DNA of 64,000 nucleotides from Pyrrhoderma lamaoense (taxonomy: Eukaryota; Basidiomycota; Agaricomycetes; Hymenochaetales; Hymenochaetaceae), in NCBI GenBank assembly GCA_002794735.1, contig NBAZ01000011.1, forward strand, positions 806,001 through 870,000, written 5' to 3'. Below the pieces are notes generated by a model. The model had not been told where the DNA came from. It searched no databases and saw only the letters and a program-made list of their open reading frames with translations. Positions 11,890 to 23,971 of this stretch are shown piece after piece; the stretch's first letter is position 1, and every line of letters starts with the position of its first letter. The translations under genes and the position numbers were made by a program.

Positions 11890-14700
11890 CTAATTAGTAT
11901 ATATTATAATTAGTAAGGAAAGAGGATATTTTTCGGTATAACATACCTGGTACTGGCTACTAGTTCTGTTCTCACTGAGTAAAGAATGCTGAGAAGCATA
12001 GTCACTACGAGTTGGACTTGGAGATTGTAGAATCCCAAGTTGTAGTTCTGGTCCATCTCGTAACTTGACCTCCGATGAGCGTGAAGACCATTGAGTTTGC
12101 GAAACCCAGGAATGATAGCCCTCGCGCGCGATTGCGTCAGCTTGTATTATCGAATTACTTGAGTGACGTGTCATCTCAAATATATCAGGCATAACTACAG
12201 GTAGTCCAGAGCTTGCAGAGTCCTGCGACTGTTCCCAATCTGAGCGATCAGAATCTGGCTCGGCTGATGTCTGCGTATCCACTGCTAAGGCACGCTTAGG
12301 GTCAGCGAATGGATTTTTAGATTCAGGGAATGGTACACTATTCGCAAGACTATCTTCAGTACTATTATTCGAAGAAACCGGAGCTGGCTCTGCAGTCTTA
12401 TTTGCAGATCTCTTTTTCAGTGCACTAAGTCGAAGCGCTGGTGGTAGAAGGTCTTCCGGATCCCAGAACGGATCATCAGTTGGTACATTCTGCACCTGAC
12501 TAGGATCATGGAGAGTCTCAGCGTTATTTACTGGCTTTTCGTGTGTATCAGAAAATGGGTCTTCTAATATCGCCGCAAGAGGAGAAATCTGAGGAACAGC
12601 ACTATTAGGCAGCAAGTGACTCGTTGGAACAGAATCCTCTATCGGTGGATCGAGTTTTTCACTGTCGATATTGAACGCATTCCATTGAGTTACATGATGT
12701 TTCTCTGGACTCTGTTCCGGCTGTGAGGTCGATTTGACTTTCCCCATCCTTGCAAAGAAGCCTCTAAATCCCCCAGCTGCATTATCATTGCTATCAGACT
12801 CATTGAGGAAAGCAACACCTGAAGGAGTGGAAACATGTCCCCTGTTAGTCCTTGATCCATGCATTTGATCAAATCCCCCAAAGTTTCCAAAGCTTTCGTG
12901 AGCGATAGCGCGAACGCGAGCCTTCTCAAGACGTCTTCGACGAAGGAGGAACAGAATAAGAATTATGAAGGCAAGACTTCCAACTATTGAGATTGAGATA
13001 CCAACAACCTCTCCTGACGAAAGTGAACTAGTCCTAGAAGCAACATCAGAACTAGAATTATTTGTCCCGGTATCGGAGGGGGTCGAAGATGGAAAAGCAG
13101 ATTTTGTATTTGTATTATTTGCGGTGGAGACTGCGATTGACCCTGTGCCAGAAGCAACGGAATGCTAGACTCTTGTGTTATTTGTATGGTAGGAGAACTT
13201 TGATCCGCGAGTGGCGTTGTTGTAGGATTTGTTGTAGGAGTTGTTGTAGGAGTTGTAGGGGACGGTACTTCAAATGATGGCACTGCTATCTTTTGTGGTG
13301 ATGGGGTATCACTTAGAGTCGGTCCGTTTACGGTGCTAGAAGATCCCGACGTAGTTGATATCGATATTGTCTGAGAGGTGGGAGATGATATGATAGAACT
13401 GACTGATGTCGCCACAGTATCCGATGATGCTACTACAGATGATGTGTCAGATGTTCCTGATACAGATGTATCTGAGGATGTTGTTGATGTTATCGTCTCA
13501 ACGGACGTCAAGCCAGATATTACGACGGTCGACGTTGCCACCGCATCCGTTGAAAATGAAGTTGACGATACGGCTGATAAAATGCTCGTAGAGGAAGTAT
13601 CGGTAACAGAAGAAGCTGATTCTAAAGTAGCCGAATTCAAAGTAGAGCTACTTATTGATAGAACAGGCAAAGATGATGTCGTGGAGGAGATTTGATCAGA
13701 GACTGAGATTGGGCTATCAGTTGAAGTCTGGGAAGGGGAGTCAGATGTTGATGATTCTGAGAAAGATGCGGAAGTTTCGGAATCCTCTGCACCAAGAGTA
13801 GACGTAAAATTTGTAGAAGTAGATAGAGTAGATGTTAATGACGATGTAGACGTAGAAGTCGATATTACAGGCGTAGACTCAGATAGAGATGCAGAAATAG
13901 ACGTAGATGCAGATGCAGAAGTGGACACGGAAGTGGACGAAGATATAGGTATAGATGTAGGTGTAGTAAGAGTCTGGCTAAAAGTTGATAAAACTTTCGT
14001 TGACGAAGAAGAGTCCCCTGAGATCGTCAGATCCGATGAAGAAGCACTTATATCATGAGCAGTAGAGGTGGAGCTCACAAACAAGGAGGAAGATGTTAGT
14101 TCAGAGCTCGACTGAGATGCATGCGTTATGGAGATGGCAGTTGTCTGGCTAGTTGGAGTTGGAGTTTGTATCGTTGAGAGAGATGCAAGTACGGTAGAAC
14201 TTTCCTCTTGGCTAGACGTAGATGATTCAGACTTCGAGAAGAGATAACCTGAGATGAGGAAGAAGAAATGGAGGTGGCTTGATTCGTTTATTTGTCGTAA
14301 ATATATGTATCTACAACACAAAAGGAGATGAATGTGTATAACTTACAAGATGTTAGCGTATCCGAAGTGCTGACTGACGAAGTAGACGCGGCTTCTGTTG
14401 CGGCTGCGCTCGATGCAACTGAGTTTATAGTGCTCGCGGAACTAGAAGAACTGGTGACATTATCCGCTTCTGTAGTTGTTACTGGCTCTTCAGCAGATGC
14501 TGAGGAGATAGTACTAGTAATTCCGCTGCTAACACTATCGCTACTAATGCTGCTACTGGAATTACTAATACTACTAGTACTTTGTGCAATCGAAGTCGAA
14601 TCTGTCGGTGTCGAGCTTGTTGAACTGCTGCCTGCAGCGCTTGGTGACGTTGAGGTTTCAGTCAAAGAGGGCTCTCCAGGAGCCGACTTGTCTCCGCGCG
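11890..14700 (-). CDS. Ser/Thr-rich single-pass membrane protein (signalling-mucin / wall-sensor-like)
   Basis: Reading leftwards, the exon beginning at 14,700 (after an acceptor CTGTTTTACAG) is joined across an intron at 14,249-14,346 to a long exon. Together they encode about 550 residues made largely of Ser and Thr, then one hydrophobic segment (GISISIVGSLAFIILILFLL), RRRR, and a cytoplasmic tail of about 340 residues. The plan is that of O-glycosylated cell-surface sensors or signalling mucins such as Mid2- or Msb2-type proteins, but no WSC or other named domain is visible, so function is inferred. One base seems missing near 13,155-13,162; restoring it links the ectodomain to the membrane segment. 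A signal peptide is not visible, and a short upstream exon near 14,890-14,960 (donor GTAAGT) may carry the true start. Confidence 0.72.
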
Positions 14701-16733
14701 CTGTAAAACAGAAAAGGACGAGTTAGAGCTATCGAAGATCACACTCAATGGTGCTTTAAACTATTAAAGGTCGTCTCCCATGTCGAAAAGCCAATCTCAT
14801 TCGACATGTTTTTTGACAGATGAGATTCAGGGCCAGATCCTCTCTGTCATGCCTGAATTTTAGGCAGAAGGGGAGGAAAAACACTTACGAAGGTACATAT
14901 GGGCAGCGTCTCCTGGACGCCTGTCCTCTCTGGCCTTTATAACTTCCCGAGCTTAAGGTGGGTGGGCGGTGAAGAAAAAAGGATCAAGCCAACAGAGTGA
15001 TCATAACCGGTCCGCACAGTTAAAGAGGGGGAAGAGGTCTCGCTGATGAGCTGCAGACTCGGTGGGATGAGTGCGTACTGCCCCGTTGCGAAGAAGATAT
15101 GTTGAGCTTGACGACGACGGTATTTCCTTAACCGAACAAGAAGCCATAACCTTTCCGTCGCTTATCCTGTCCTTTGTTTTCCGTCCATATGCCTCATCAT
15201 GATCCTATTCTATTTATTGAATAAATAGAAACATCGCGGCCTCGGTGCATGTTATCCTGAACCTGCACCTCTGTCCTGCTCGTGTTATGCCAACGTCCTG
15301 AAACTTCAACCGTATTCAAGCAAATCCTCCTCAGAGTTCTCGACTAGGATTCCCATAAAAATACCTGAGCCGGTCACCACAAACGGATGGATACCGTTCA
15401 AGTCCGAAGTTGACAAAAATACTCATAAAATTGAAATTGTCTCTCACCTGTCTTGATGTGGCTCTTATAGGCTGGAGAAAGATGATTGGGTAATCATCAA
15501 CTTCGAGACAGAACTGATTTTGGGTCAGGTTTCCTGATGTACAACATTCCGTTTCTTTGGCTACTACAGTTCTTATCTACCTTTTTTTGAGCTTTGATCG
15601 TAAATGTTGACATTACTCCGCGTCGTTACCTGGTTTTTCCCAATGAGACTCCATACTGGAAGTTAAACCAAATTGTAATGGCCAACTATAGATCCACCTT
15701 CAACAAAAATTCTGCCCTCATGCTAGCTAAGTTGCATCAGCCGTGGAACTAAGAGACTAGGCTCGCATCCGACAAGGTCAAGAATCACCTCTAAAAACAC
15801 CATGAGAATCCAATCATCTCATCTTTCATTACCGCTATTTTTATAATTCGGTAGTATCATCTTTCTTTTGTGGCCATCTTCACCCGTTGTGTCGTTGACT
15901 ACTTTCAAAAGATCTTCAGACGCGGCTTCTTCTACTTTTACTCTTGTTCCTGAACAGGTTTGTACGTCGTTTCATAAAGCAAAATTATTGTGAGACGATA
16001 ATCCTTCATTTAATCGAAGTTATACCGTCAGATATCATATAGGAAACTTGGTAATAATGAATGAACGTTTCCCACCCTCTACTTAGAGATGAGATAATAC
16101 GAATTAGTACAAGATGCTCGGACTTAAATATCTCTTTGGCGCTTGGCTATTCCGGCTCAGTTGCACAAGATGATGAACTCCCTTGTGCTGTATTCTAACA
16201 GGTATGCCTCGACTCCCGGAATGAGTAATTTGGTCAAAATTAGGACCATATGTAATAAGTAAGTATCCACGCTTGAATTTTAGGTCGTACAGTGTTCGTG
16301 ATCATGGTAAAAATACACATTCTGAATAATATAATTTTAGGGAGAAGTACCCTTTTTGGAAATATGCATATAGATGGGTAACGGAATCATCGTGAGGTCC
16401 TTGCAAATAACAACAATTATCATGGAATTTGGCTTTCATAATGTCTGTTTTAGATGCGAATAATGTATTAGGAGAAGAAAGGGAGATAAAAGGAGAAGAA
16501 TCCTAGGTGAAGAAGAAAGAAGGAAAGAAATTCGCTATACCACGTGAGGGGAATGCCTGCAATTGACCTCAGCGGTAATCAAACTTAGTGGCTTGGGCTT
16601 GCTGTATCATATATGTATCTGGCACTAGTATCAGACCTTCTTTGATCCTTTCCTCCATTCTCCTCTTTTTCCCGAAATCTAACTATTTATCCTCCTCTTA
16701 ATGAAGCTTGTAGACTCTTACTCCAGTCCACCT
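14701..16733. other. Long intergenic region
   Basis: About 2 kb without a supportable gene. The right-most 250 bases probably contain the first exon or 5' leader of the membrane protein gene on the minus strand. The rest has stops in all frames and no motif, RNA gene or repeat that I recognise. Confidence 0.5.
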
Positions 16734-17945
16734 TCATCGTTTTCCTATAACCTGAATTATCTTTGATTTTCCTTTTCGTCTCAAATTTATTCTATACCCG
16801 TCATCGACATCTCTCGAGGAAGCGCCCAAGTTGTATCTCACCTCTTCGTTGTAAGGTGAACAAATTATTATCGAATCTGAGATTGGAGTGGTGTTATCAT
16901 ACAAAGGTGATTTGGGTTCTTGAGATGAAGCTCCACTGTCGATAATTGAGCTCGGTGATGTCGTTTTCTTGTCTTGCCGACTATTGTCTACGTGGATCTC
17001 ACTTAAGAGAGGAGAGATGTGTACTCGCTTTACGAGATTAGGGCGCTTCTCGTCGGGGTTGCCGCTTTCTGTGGGCAAGATAAGATTTTAGCTAACACTG
17101 CATATACCAAAGTCTTCACTTCGTTGTCGTCTGTAAAGGACAAACAACCACGACGATGTAGTCAGAGGTGGTCTACGTACCTGTGTTGTGTTGATGCGAG
17201 AGCGATGCCTGCGATAGACTTCTAGCCCGCTTTAAGTTGGTTGAAGTCTTAGGCCAGACATCGTCTACATTTGGGCACTCAACAATTCTAGTCCGTAATA
17301 GAGCGGGATGGCGCGTATTCATCATTTCTTGGAGTGCAATTACTGCATCCTTCTCCTTATTTCAAGGGATTCAGGATCCGGTATGCAGTCCTTCCTCGGA
17401 GTCACGGCTGGTGATGGGAGTTGAACGGAAAAGCTGGATTGTTTTGTGGTCACGTTCTTTTCATTGACCGCAGTAGTAGGCCGCTCTGATCCCGGGATCA
17501 TATGCTGCATGTTATTGTCAATTGAAGAGACTCCCAATTTAAGCCTAACTTCCTGGCTAATGTGATTCAATTGTGATACATCTAAACCCAAAATATATGC
17601 TTTAGGTGTTTTGATCACTTACTCGTGGCGCCTTTTCTTTCTACTCCTCGTCTCCCTCATAGGCAATTCTCCATCGTCCTCCTTTTCACGTAGTAAATCC
17701 CGCTTCCTTGATTTTTCAGAGCCCAGCTCTTTTAGGAGCATAGCTATGGCTCGGATCCAGCCGACTTGCTTCTTTGTTAGTTTGAACCGAGACTTGTCAT
17801 CTCGAAAGTCTCCAAAGCCTAACAAAATATCTGCCAAGATGTTGGGGTCATGTTTGTTGTCGTTTGTTATGCCCGCTTCGATAAGTGCTTCAACGGGAGT
17901 CAGGGTTCCAGCCCTAAGTTGATTGTATACCATGTCCTTCGACAT
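16734..17945 (-). CDS. Unrecognised basic, probably nuclear protein
   Basis: Not assigned to a family. The start at 17,945 (MSKDMVYNQLRAGTL) opens a first exon ending in a strongly basic RSRKKRRH stretch that looks like a nuclear localisation signal. A donor GTAAGTG near 17,621 and the acceptor CATTAG near 17,555 keep frame into a second exon. That exon continues through DPESLE and, after restoring one base near 17,356-17,364, KEKDAVIALQEMMN and RHPALLRTRIVECPNVDDVWP. At least one further intron (donor GTACGTAG near 17,181) precedes a Ser-rich tail that ends IIQVIGKR at 16,734. Low complexity and charge suggest a regulatory or scaffold protein, but no function should be inferred. Confidence 0.6.
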
Positions 17946-18209
17946 ACTTGCTGACCCAAAGTCGGGAAATACGAGTCCTTGAGATTGCAGAGGAAACGAA
18001 AGTCCCGGAGAAATATCTGGGAGGCTCTAGGTTTTTAAGACTGAGATAAACGGATTTAAGACTCCGACTAAACCTACATGGGTGGCGTAAGGTTACAATG
18101 CGTACTCTGATATTAGGAATGGAAATGAAAATATGAGTACAGGTTTACACATACATTCTGTATTTGATGCAAAATACACACAGTAGAAAAGTACAGTATT
18201 CTCATAATC

Positions 18210-19652
18210 TCATTCATGAAAGTGGTCCCGAATACTACATTGTCGAGCCATCTCCAGCTGTTCGTCAGTTCGACAGACAAGTGACTTCATGCCTTCTAGT
18301 CCCGTCCCTATCTCTACTACAACGCCTTCCGTTTTATCCACACGATCATTCAACTCATCGCTTATAGCAAAACCAACACATTCACAGCGAGTTAGCACTG
18401 CTTTCCGCAGGCGGCGCTTCGTTCCCCAATACCACCACTAAATACTAAAGCATCTACTCGGGAGCGCCGCCAAGTTTGAGTAGATACGAGCCCACGTACC
18501 CCAAGATTCGATCTACGAACATATAGAATGCGAGCGTCTCATTAGGGTATTTCGGGTCCCCTGCACGCGCAGCAATGACACCAAAGTCTGTTGTACCCGT
18601 TAAAGACTTCCAACCTGCTTGGGTGTTTAGAATTTCTTCTGCCTCGGTAATTTCCACTGTTGCTGCAGCAGAGCGTGAGAGACGGCTTGCTTCGCTTGTA
18701 TAATGGAAAATGAGCGAAGGGTCGACATGTCCTGAGCGAGTTGCACCAGGTAATCCATCCAGAGGCGTGAGTCCCATTGACGTATCAACCGAGCGACCAT
18801 CTTTGATGGCACATATAGAGGCTCCGGAACCAAGGTGCATGACTACAATTGATGTTTTCTCGATCGGCTTCTTCAGAAATGCGGCGACTCGGCGTAATAT
18901 GAAAGAGTCTGGAAGATTCAAATCGAAGAAATGCAATTAGATCCTCGATACTGTTGAGTGTGCAATACTAGAGAAAAATGTGATTTTACAAGATAGCCCA
19001 TGAAAACCGTATTTACGAAGACCTTTAGTCCCTGCTATTTCCTGTTTAAGAGCATATTTCGCCACGTAGTCAGGGATAGTCGAATGGAACATAGAATCGA
19101 AAAATGCGATAGAGTCAGAATTTGGAAGTATTTTGAAGCATGCTTCAATGACGACAAGGGCACGTCCGTTATGTCTAAACAACAGTCAGAATTAGTCTCA
19201 CTAAATCGTGCAAAGGAGTCATTACAAAGGTGCAAGATCCGAGAGACTTTCAATATGGTGGTAAGATTCACTTGAAATAAGAACTGGACCAGGATAATCC
19301 CCTCCATGAACAACACGATGACAAATATGTTTCACATGGTCCTTCTCAAAACGGGTATTCTGTTCTAGGAAATCGACAAAATAAGCAAATGCACTTTCGT
19401 GATCAGTGATTTCTTCGACTTGTTCATTTTTGAGTTTCTTGTGGATACATCAGAGGAAACAGCGGAAAAGGAGAAACGAGCGGGTGGCGCGGTGAGATTT
19501 TCTATGGAAGATGTCAAAAGCAAGGATACAGGCTCGTATTCAGGATGTTCAGAAGAATCGAGTGAGGTATTTGGAGCGAAAACGGATATCTTTAGTGAAG
19601 ATGAGCCAGCATTTACAGAAAGGATGAGATTTCTGTCAGAATTGATGGACAT
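18210..19652 (-). CDS. ack: Acetate kinase
   Basis: Interconverts acetyl-phosphate plus ADP with acetate plus ATP, in the cytosol. Signature pieces occur in order on the minus strand: NAGSSSLKISVF at the start, HRVVHGGDYPGP, the exon HNGRALVVIEACF...KYGFHGLS, then HLGSGASICAI..GRSVDTSMG, LDGLPGATRSGHVDPSL, GTTDFGVIAARAGD and SGGIGERSA. Two introns are clear, near 19,164-19,216 and 18,908-18,991. Three single-base losses (about 19,436-19,446, 18,453-18,460 and 18,401-18,418) interrupt a protein that is otherwise complete. The ATG at 19,652 directly precedes the conserved N-terminus. The gene is divergent from phosphoketolase, its pathway partner. Confidence 0.93.
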
Positions 19653-20400
19653 TGTGCTTACGTGCACCAGTATTTGGCAGAGGTGAGTACTTGTACTCAG
19701 AAAAATTCTTTGTCGGAGAAGGGAAAGCGACGGTATTATTCGTGCGTCAATTTATTGGAATGATATACTCTTCGGACAGCCAACCGGTTTGGTTGGTCGT
19801 CAGAATTGACATCAGTTCCGCGGTGATTTCCGAATCCGGCTCCGATACTTCCTTGACATTGATAATAGAATATATGTACATGTACATGTGCCTTATCTCA
19901 GTTATATTGATATCAATCTGATTTAGTATCCTTTCAACCGGTCAAGTAGTTTTGTAGCATATGTTTATGAGTGTTTCAGAGAAACAAAATGGATGTAGAA
20001 ATGGAAAAAGAGCTGCAAAAACGAATCGCGACGTTGGATTTTATTCCCACGGTGTTGGTTCAAACCAGATTTGTGAAAACCTCAAAAAAGCGTCTTCAAA
20101 CAAGGACTGTATGTTTTGATGCAAATAAACGCATCAACGTGCGCCGGGAGAAACAGGTGAAGACAGGAAATGGAAGTCAAAAAACGAGGGTGGTTATGGT
20201 CCGTTGATATTCAAAACTGCACCCCATATCTCGCCGAGGATAGGCTGAACCATATGTAAGTCTATGGACCTTATAGACCAGGACCAGCTAGTGTCAGCAC
20301 TTTCGTCATTGCATTTCAGCGGTATAAATATCATTCCTCTCCATACACGCTTTTCTAAACTCTATTCAAACTCACATTTTAGCATCTAGCATCCAGTATT
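19653..20400. promoter_or_regulatory. Shared divergent promoter region of acetate kinase and phosphoketolase
   Basis: About 750 bp lie between the two divergent start codons. A TATAAATA at 20,323-20,330 sits about 75 bases before the phosphoketolase ATG. A short open frame (about 19,980-20,207) has no recognisable features and is probably chance or untranslated leader. Coordinated expression of the two enzymes is inferred from the arrangement. Confidence 0.65.
20323..20330 (+). promoter_or_regulatory. TATA box upstream of phosphoketolase
   Basis: TATAAATA about 75 bases upstream of the ATG at 20,401, followed by a pyrimidine-rich stretch typical of strongly expressed fungal genes. Confidence 0.55.
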
Positions 20401-23400
20401 ATGCCTGCCCAATTACTCTTCCAACCTAATCCACCTCCGGATCCTTCTCTTCTACCCAAGGACTCTCTTGAAGCTTTGAGTGTCAAGTTGCCACTTAATG
20501 CTCTCTCCCAAACAGAAGTCAATGATGTGAAAGCTTTCCGTCGCGCTGCAGACTACATCGCTGCAGGTATTGCGGTTATCTCAGCTCACTATGAACTGAT
20601 GTGCAAAGACTAACGATCTACATGTATAGCGATGATATTCTTGAAGGATAACGTCCTGATTGAACGGAAAATTACTCATGAAGATATCAAAAATCGTCTC
20701 CTTGGTCATTGGGGCACCTGCCCAGGACTTTCCCTCATCTATGCTCATCTCAATCGTCTCATCGCTAAACATGACCTTGACATGTTATACATTGTAGGAC
20801 CTGGTAAGCTTGTATGCATAATCTGAGCAGCTCAATTATCTGATTTCAAATTAGGTCACGGAGCACCAGGAATCCTATCATGTCTTTGGTTAGAAGACTC
20901 GCTATCTGCTTTTATGCCCAAGTATACAAGAGACAAGAATGGTCTCGCGAAGCTCATCTCAGGATTCTCTACCCCCGGAGGGTTCCCTTCTCATATCAAT
21001 GCCGAAACTCCGGGAGCTATCCATGAGGGTGGAGAACTCGGTTATGCCCTCAGTGTAGCCTTCGGTGCAATAATGGATAACCCAGACCTCATTGTTGCCT
21101 GTGTGGTCGGTGACGGTGAAGCTGAAACTGGCCCCACAGCAACTGCCTGGCATGGATATAAATACATTGATCCCGCAGAGAGTGGTGCAGTCATCCCTAT
21201 TGTACACGTTAATGGATTCAAAATCTCCGAGCGTACTATCTACGGCACTATGGATGATCTTGAATTAACAGCCCTCTTCAGGTCAGCTGCCTATCAATCT
21301 CTTTTAATCAAATCATATTGACGTACTTTTTTGTCTTTCGTCGGATTTAAATTCGCGCATCTAAATTACATTAATAATGGCTAAATTTAACCGCGCTTTC
21401 GTCCCTTTTTCAAATCATTAACAATCTTTCCCACACTATGCTTATCCCTGAAATTACCATAAAAGTGGATACGGTTACCAAGTTAGGTTCGTTGAGGACC
21501 TTGAGAATATAGACCAAGACATGGCCGCTTCCCTCGAATGGGCCGTATCCGAAATCAAGAAAATTCAGGGTGCTGCACGTTCTGGTCAGGCGATCGTTAA
21601 GCCTCGCTGGCCAGTTCTCATCTTGAGGACCCCAAAGGTAGAACCATCTGATTCGTCCTTACTCCCCCTTCTCATACTGTCTAATCCTTCCCATTCTTCC
21701 GAATTCTTCCTATCTTAAAAACCATCTTGTAATCTGACATATCCTCAATTCAATTTCTGATAGGGATTATCGGGTCCTAAGGCGTTCCATGGCGAATACA
21801 TTGAAGGTTCCTTCCATGCACATCAAGTCCCCCTTCCGAATGCGAAGACAGATGACGAGGAACTTGCGGCTCTTCAGAAATGGCTCGAGTCCTACAATAT
21901 CGGTGAAGTCATTGATATAAACACTGGTGTACCCCTGGAAAGTATCTTGCGTGTTGTGCCCTCTAGCCCCTCGAAGCGTCTTGGACAACGTAAGGAGGCC
22001 AATGGAGATTATAACGGCGTTGTCACACCGGAGTGGCAGAAACTTGGTGTCCAAAAGGGCACCCAAGAGAGTTGCATGAAACGAGTTGGTGAATTCTTAT
22101 TGGAAGTCGTCAAAGCGTGAGTTAATCTTATTTAGCTCATCAATAATCAATGCTGAATGGGTTCTTTCAGAAACCCAACATCATTCCGTATTTTCTCACC
22201 AGATGAATTAGTCTCTAACAAACTTGATGCTGTTTTCAAAGAGACGGGCCGTAACTTCCAGTGGGATGTCGCTGCCCGTGCAAGTGGAGGGCGAGTCATT
22301 GAGATTTTGTCTGAGCACACTTGTCAGGGCATGATGCAAGGATACACTCTTACTGGACGTACCGGTCTCTTCCCTTCGTACGAAGCCTTCCTTGGTATCG
22401 TGCATACAATGATGGTACAGTACGCAAAATTTGTCAAGATGGTGAGTTTTATTTCTTCATAACCACGGACACCTTTTAACATAGTAGTATAGGCTCACGA
22501 GACAACGTGGCGAAAGGATATCGGCTCATTGAACTACATTGAAACATCAACTTGGACAAGGCAGGAACACAACGGGTTCTCCCACCAAAACCCCAGTTTC
22601 ATTGGAGCTGTTCTAAACCTCAAGCCCGCTCTTGCCCGTGTATACCTTCCCCCAGATGCTAACTGTTTCTTGAGTACCGTCTCACACTGTCTGCGTGCAA
22701 AGAATTATGTGAACCTTATGGTCGGTTCAAAGCAACCTACCCCGTTTGGCTTTCTCCAGAGGAGGCGAATGAGCATTGCATTGCTGGTGCATCGATCTGG
22801 AAATTCGCAAGTACAGAGGGTGGTGTACGCCCCGATGTAGTACTCGTTGGAATTGGTGTTGAGGTTACATTTGAAGTCATTGCAGCAGCAGCGCTTCTCC
22901 GCAAGGAAGTCCCAGAACTCCGTGTTCGTGTCGTTAATGTGACGGATCTGATGATTCTCGGGCCCGAGCGTTCTCACCCGCATTCACTCCTCGACTCTGA
23001 CTTCAACGCTTTGTTCACTGCGGACCGCCGTGTAGTCTTTAACTACCATGGATACTCTGGTGAGCTTCGTGGCTGCTTTTCGGTCGTCCGAACACAAGCC
23101 GGATGGAGATTTCTGGCTATAATGAAGAGGGAACTACGACGACTCCTTTCGACATGATGTTGTCCAATGGTGTTAGTCGGTACCATGTTGCCACTGCAGC
23201 TATCCGTGGTGGTGCCCTCGTAAATGAGAAGGTCGCTGTTGAGGCACAGCAAAAGGTCTCTCTATTTATGCATCGTGCCCAAAAGGCGCGTGAGTATGCT
23301 ATTGAGCATGGTCAAGGTATGTTCACGTAGTATGAGATGCGAAAGTAAAGCATAGGCTGATTTATTCATGAAATTTTTGTGTAGATGCTCCCGATACTTA

Positions 23401-23422
23401 TGATACCCCTAAATTTGAGTAA
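20401..23422 (+). CDS. xfp: Xylulose-5-phosphate/fructose-6-phosphate phosphoketolase
   Basis: A thiamine-diphosphate enzyme that cleaves xylulose-5-P (or fructose-6-P) with phosphate to acetyl-phosphate and a triose (or tetrose) phosphate. Family landmarks appear in order: DYIAA...[33 protein letters not shown], the TPP-binding [78 protein letters not shown] (split here only for listing), DANCFLS and the C-terminal [15 protein letters not shown] ending at TAA 23,420-23,422. Clear introns include 21,282-21,468 and one just before the last exon. Two bases seem missing (about 22,737-22,744 and 23,068-23,074); restoring them gives [12 protein letters not shown] and the conserved [17 protein letters not shown] region. 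Pairs with acetate kinase. Confidence 0.93.
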
Positions 23423-23971
23423 AAGTTTCCCGCTCTATGTATCATTAATAATGCTGTATGGTTTTGTTGCTATTTTTTTCTTCCCGAATTGTCATCTTTG
23501 TTTCCTTAGATTCTTTACTTATGTCGCTAGCTATGGTGTGGACTTGGGATTCCTATAGATGAAGTAGTTCACAAAAATTGTATCATGTAAAACACTTGTC
23601 GTCCTATCTTTGTTTGGGTAGAAGTTACTAAGAGTAAATTGGGAGATAAAATTGATAATGGACTTACCTCGGCTTTTTCAGGCGGGGTTCTGTCCCGGAT
23701 TTAACGGGATGCTGACGAGATGAGTAAGCTATTAGTGATACATTCAAACGTCTTATCAAGTATTTTTACGCAAGCAAAGCATACGTGTTGTGCACTTTCT
23801 AGTACAGACTGTAGAAGCAGGCAATATGGACATTATGTTTCCTTTCTAGATATTAAGAGAAGGCAATAAAAATAACTTGAAGAACTGCTAAAAATAGATG
23901 GAAATATCTTAATTGTAAATTGCAAGTATGAGTTTCACTCGCGTAGATCATGAGGGTTATTAAGATTTTTT
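23423..23971. other. Convergent intergenic region
   Basis: The 3' regions of phosphoketolase (+) and the arylsulfotransferase-like gene (-). AT-rich, with no gene seen. Confidence 0.5.

Noticed and set aside
13378..13695. Acidic plus-strand open frame opposite the Ser/Thr-rich exon
   Set aside because: It is the antisense shadow of Ser/Thr codons, giving Asp/Val-rich nonsense typical of mucin antisense frames.
14328..14726. Leu/Val-rich plus-strand open frame
   Set aside because: Antisense shadow of the first Ser/Thr-rich exon of the minus-strand membrane gene.
19971..20207. Small basic open frame between acetate kinase and phosphoketolase
   Set aside because: No conserved motif; it lies in the shared promoter or leader region.
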